Shown here one piece after another: positions 60,456-64,000 of a DNA stretch of 64,000 nucleotides. Made by a program: the position numbers and the translations under genes. The stretch lies in assembly GCA_963377175.1 (NCBI GenBank), contig CAUJNA010000827.1, positions 83,438 through 147,437 of the forward strand, in the 5' to 3' direction. How positions within the stretch are numbered: the first letter of the stretch is position 1; each line of letters begins with the position of its first letter. This DNA is from Effrenium voratum (lineage: Eukaryota > Sar > Dinophyceae > Suessiales > Symbiodiniaceae). The notes under the pieces were generated by a model. That model was not told the DNA's origin. It searched no databases and saw nothing but the letters and a program-made list of their open reading frames with translations.

Positions 60456-60470
60456 ACTCCTGCGATAAGG

Positions 60471-62537
60471 ATGTCGTCCCTCGCGCCCTCCGTTGATATC
60501 CTGCTCAATGATGTGGTGGAGAAGGAGCTCGACATTCAGCGCACCATCTACAATTTGGTGGAATGGGACAAGCTGATGAAGCAGTTCCAGACGCAGGCAG
60601 CGATTGCGACTATCCCTGAACCGGACACGGTGACTCGGACTATCGCATCGCAAGAACAGGCGCCGGGAGTGATGCTGGGAGGAACCCTAGCCGGGAGCAA
60701 CTCAGAAATTGCTTATTGGGACTTAATCCAAGTCCTAGGGCGCAACGGCGCAACGCCCCAGCGGAATTTCGCGCTGTGCCATGCCCCTCGGAAGAGGCGG
60801 TCGACATTTTGGTCATTGGAGACTCTTCCTGCGCCATGGTCGAAGAGCCGAACGACAAATTCCCGACCAAGCACCATGTGGCGGAGCTGCTTCAGGCCGA
60901 ACAGCTGAAGGGGGTCCGCAACGTCTACCACGGCGTGGATTGGGGAAAGGGGCTTGACGCTATTTATAGCACCATGGAGGCCAAAGTGCGATTCATCGCC
61001 GAGGACAACTCCAAGAAGGGCATCAAACAGCTTCCCATTTCGGTTTACGTATTGTGGGGAGGAAACGATGTCTTCGCCAACTATGGGTACGTGGGGTGCA
61101 GATGGATCCATGAGAAACGGTTAAATCGTACGGAGGCGGGCCGGAAGGCCGCGTCGGAATGGCCAAAGGTTCAGAAGACCCGTGTGTTTGAGCAGCTCGA
61201 CTTCTTCAAGGAGGCTGTTGGGCTCGGACGCATTCGGGACATTACTTTCATCAGTAACCCGGACGCCGAGGACTATGGCCTCACTTCCGATTACAATGAG
61301 GCCATGAACGGCTGCCTTCGACACCTTGCGGATGGGGACATCGACGATGGGACCCGCATCAAGGCGATCGACTCGATCGACCCGTCGGTCATGACATTGC
61401 TGGATCACGGGTACGATGACGTGCATATGACACACAGCAATGCCAACCGGAAGGTTGTGTCGAAATTCCTTCATGCGGCAATCAACACGCAGCTGTTGGC
61501 CCAACGGATCAGGTGTGCTCTCCCGGCGATCGGGAGCGTTGAACCCTATGTGAAAGGAGAACCGGTGGATCCTGTGCTGTTTGGCTGGCCCACATGTTTG
61601 AAGCTGGCCAAAGCACTCCACGAGTATGCTGCGATGGAGGAGAGGCCCGACTGGTCCCATGACGAGGAGGGCGAGGAGATCGACGCCGACGTGGCCGCCT
61701 GGATGAAAGTGGCTGAGGACGAGTCCTACAATGCCATGACCATCGAGATGCGGGGGGCCACGGTCGACGAATCCAAGATCATTCTCGAGGCCGTCGACAA
61801 GGGAGAAGAGAACTCCGACGACGAGCTAGACCGCGTCGAGATCGCCATGTCACAACACATTGGCCACACAGCGGAACAGCACGGGTTGTCCATTGTGCCT
61901 GACGATGAGGACAAGGACAAGTGGCTCCTGCTGGGCGATGACACCCAGGATTTCGGGAGGGACCCAACCAACCTGCCCCCAGGAGTGCACCGCGCTGCGC
62001 CGGAAGGCCAGTCGCATCATCGCGGAAGGAGATTTGTTCGACCAGGAGACGGTTGTGTCATTGGAACTGGTGTCAGAAGCAGATGAATCCGAGGCGGCAG
62101 GGATGAGTTCCATGATCGCCGCAGAGTCGGTCGCTTTTGAGTCCGTGACGGAGGGCGCCAGCACATCCAAGCAACCGCCAACTCCGCCGCCACCAAGGCG
62201 CGGAACTGCTGCAAAGAGCGCTGTGGGGGAACCCCAGTCGACTGGTTTCATCGAGATTGGAGACGAGTCGGACCCCACGGCTGCCGGTTCGGCCGACAAG
62301 CCCCAGGTGAAGGCGATGCCGGGGACTGCAAAGGCCAAAGCGCCGCCTGGCAACGCCGAGGGGGAACCCCGGTCGAAGAAGCAGAAGGACCCGAAGCAGG
62401 AAAAGATCTTTTGGGAGGACTGGGCCAAAACCCGGAAGATCAACACGAAGATCCCGGCCGAGGAGCAGTGCGAGTGGCTCGAGGTTGAGGATATGGGGCA
62501 TGCCTTGGGAGGTGATGATCTGCATCCGGAATAACAA
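60471..62537 (+). pseudogene. SGNH/GDSL-like domain protein, frameshifted
   Basis: Starts MSSLAPSVDILLNDVVEKEL at 60471, in frame with the preceding copia tail. A frameshift near 60770 leads to the long frame: VDILVIGDSSCAMVEE (GDS block), ISVYVLWGGNDVFANY (GND block) and MTLLDHGYDDVHMTHSNANR (D-x-x-H block), the usual serine, asparagine and aspartate/histidine of SGNH hydrolases. An acidic linker follows. A second frameshift near 62000 leads to IIAEGDLFDQETVVSLELVS and KIFWEDWAKTRKINTKIPAE, ending 62534. Substrate unknown. Confidence 0.55.
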
Positions 62538-63267
62538 TACCCGGAGATTCCGCGTGATGGTTGGACCCCCTCCATTGGGGGAAGCATCCTGGAAAGGGTT
62601 GCCGTATCAGGCGTTGCGGGTGAGGGCCGTGCAAGGACACCACAACGAGCTCACCAGGAAGCACACTGAGCAGGCGATTCTGACGAATTTGTATTCCTTT
62701 GACGAAGAGTTCACTGCGGCGAAGTACTTGGGCGGGCAATACCCGAGAGCGGTACGGCAGGGGATTCCCTGCTGTTCTCTACCATACCTGTGACCTCAGG
62801 TCTGCCGAGAGCATTATCAAGTTTGGCCTGGTCCCGGGGGCTATCCGAAGTCGACAGGCAGAGCCCACGTCTACTTCAACCCCACGCCACCCTGGGAGGC
62901 ACAGATGAGGAAGCTGGCGGGAACGCGAGCCGGAAGGCCCGTCACGATTGCTTTCGATACGGAGCTCATGATGCAAGACGGCATGCGACTCTTCACAAGC
63001 GATGAGGCGTTTATGTCTGCCGATTGGGTTGGAAATGCATATATCATTTACGCTTTCCATACCCGCAAGAACAAGTTCCTCTATTTCAATCGTGCGTACC
63101 CCGAGCTTCGCAAAAGGTACCGCGAAGCGTTGACATCCGAGCTCACGCCAGGTCCCCAGGATGCCAATCCGAACTTCTTCAGAAGTGAAAACACCCTGAC
63201 CGCAGAAAAGGCTTGGAGGCATTGGCGGACTGTCGTTGAGGGGGCAAATTGCTTCCTGGTGCCGTGA
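62538..63267 (+). pseudogene. KptA/Tpt1-like RNA 2'-phosphotransferase, two frameshifts
   Basis: First piece: RFRVMVGPPPLGEASWKGLP, then LRVRAVQGHHNELT, matching the RAVQGHS block of the family. A missing G near 62760 shifts to AVLYHTCDLRSAESIIKFGL (YHGT-like block), and another near 62837 to YPKSTGRAHVYFNPTPPWEA (R-x-HVYF block). It then reads TIAFDTELMMQDGMRLFTSD to the stop at 63267. Family reaction: removal of a 2'-phosphate from RNA using NAD. Both shifts fall in G runs, so sequencing error is possible. Confidence 0.7.
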
Positions 63268-63273
63268 CTGAGA

Positions 63274-64000
63274 TTGCCACGATCGATGAGCTCGCTCCCC
63301 GGAAGGGGAAGTCGAATGAGAGACCTGCAGGGCCGACATATCAGGTTGCGCCCGCAACCCTTCGACGGGTGCCCGAGCCCTCCCCTGGAGAGAAGGGGCA
63401 TGGTCGCGGCTGGAACAACCTTCGGAGCCGCTACCAGAACGAGCCAAAGTGGGAAGACCTCTTTTTCACGACCATGATGAAGAACCCGGTTGTGAAGTGC
63501 TGGAATAAGAGGTGTGGCAACCAGCAGATCGACGGCTACCTTTTGTGTCAGGATTGCCGATCAGATATGGTCGAGTGGACGGATGCCCGGATCGCCACCG
63601 AGGTTGTGCGCCTTGAGCACACCGCGTCTCTCCAAAACATGGTCTTCTACTTGGAAGACCTCCAGGGGGGCGGTGGGAAGTGGATCCGCTCCAAGCATCA
63701 CGCCAAGGAAGGCGACAATCGGGGAGGAATCTCCGTCGAGGCGTCACTCAGAAAGACGGCAAAGACGCATCTGACCAAAGCGCTGGCAATGGGCTGTGAG
63801 AAGGTGTCCGACCGCCTCTCGGTCGACCCGTTCTATGCCTATAATTGCGCTACGCAAGGGTTGACTCCTGAAAGCCTGGATTTCCTAGGCAGGATCGCCC
63901 GAGCGATCGTTGCAGACCCTGGCCGCACACGGGAGGAGCGCGATCGGGGAGGGTGTCAGAACACTGGCACGAAGTTGGTGTTCATTCCCAGCCCCAACAA
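63274..64000 (+). CDS. Zinc-ribbon protein, open to the window end
   Basis: Frame open from at least 63274 (VTEIATIDELAPRKGKSNE) to the edge, overlapping upstream into the end of the KptA-like gene in another frame, so the two were probably one polyprotein. A C-x4-C...C-x2-C ribbon occurs at CWNKRCGNQQ and LLCQDCRSDM (around 63500). Later: FYLEDLQGGGGKWIRSKHHA and AKTHLTKALAMGCEKVSDRL. Family unknown. Confidence 0.55.

Overview
The window looks like nuclear DNA of a dinoflagellate. Support: ubiquitin-like/RCC1-type repeat genes, a copia retrotransposon with a CCCH-finger gag, a G-rich tract of degenerate TTTAGGG-like repeats, and large amounts of nested repeat. This is inference from gene families, not a taxonomic match. 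I saw no tRNA, rRNA or CRISPR array. The centre of interest is virus-derived: two different polinton-like viruses (PLVs) sit in this one locus.

Layout. (1) 1-2177: right end of an AT-rich PLV (copy 1). (2) 2178-13037: host repeats, a foldback element and three RCC1-type gene copies, two of them broken, all on the minus strand. (3) 13038-13822: a second foldback copy plus flank, inverted relative to 2497-3349. (4) 13823-22380: rearranged remains of a GC-rich PLV: split fiber gene, truncated major capsid protein (MCP), minor capsid protein, packaging ATPase, several accessory genes, and a zinc-repeat plus nuclease pair. Nearly all carry frameshifts. (5) 22835-43372: AT-rich PLV copy 2, about 20.5 kb, bounded by inverted repeats of about 485 bp. 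It encodes a PolB-helicase-zinc-domain protein, a DDE integrase, an S74-chaperone fiber, minor and major capsid proteins, a lipase-like protein, a packaging ATPase and about a dozen small proteins. (6) 43373-60455: copia retrotransposon, 5'-truncated at the PLV end and split between protease and integrase by a 9.9 kb nested element (about 45.53-55.40 kb) whose gene ends in a Ulp1/C48-type protease. (7) 60471-64000: frameshifted reading frames for an SGNH/GDSL-like domain, a KptA/Tpt1-like RNA 2'-phosphotransferase and a zinc-ribbon protein.

How it fits together. The AT-rich PLV has the expected division of labour: replication and integration genes on the minus strand at the left, mainly capsid genes on the plus strand at the right. 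A conserved ~31 bp motif precedes only non-structural genes. The MCP, fiber and most small genes are open, while PolB-helicase (three in-frame stops), ATPase (one stop), integrase, minor capsid and lipase-like genes (one frameshift each) are broken. The GC-rich PLV shares MCP, minor capsid, ATPase and accessory proteins with the AT-rich one, so related viruses of very different base composition colonised this lineage. The ends of the PLV copies and foldback copies show reciprocal target-site patterns, so the order of segments reflects recombination between repeats, or an assembly join.
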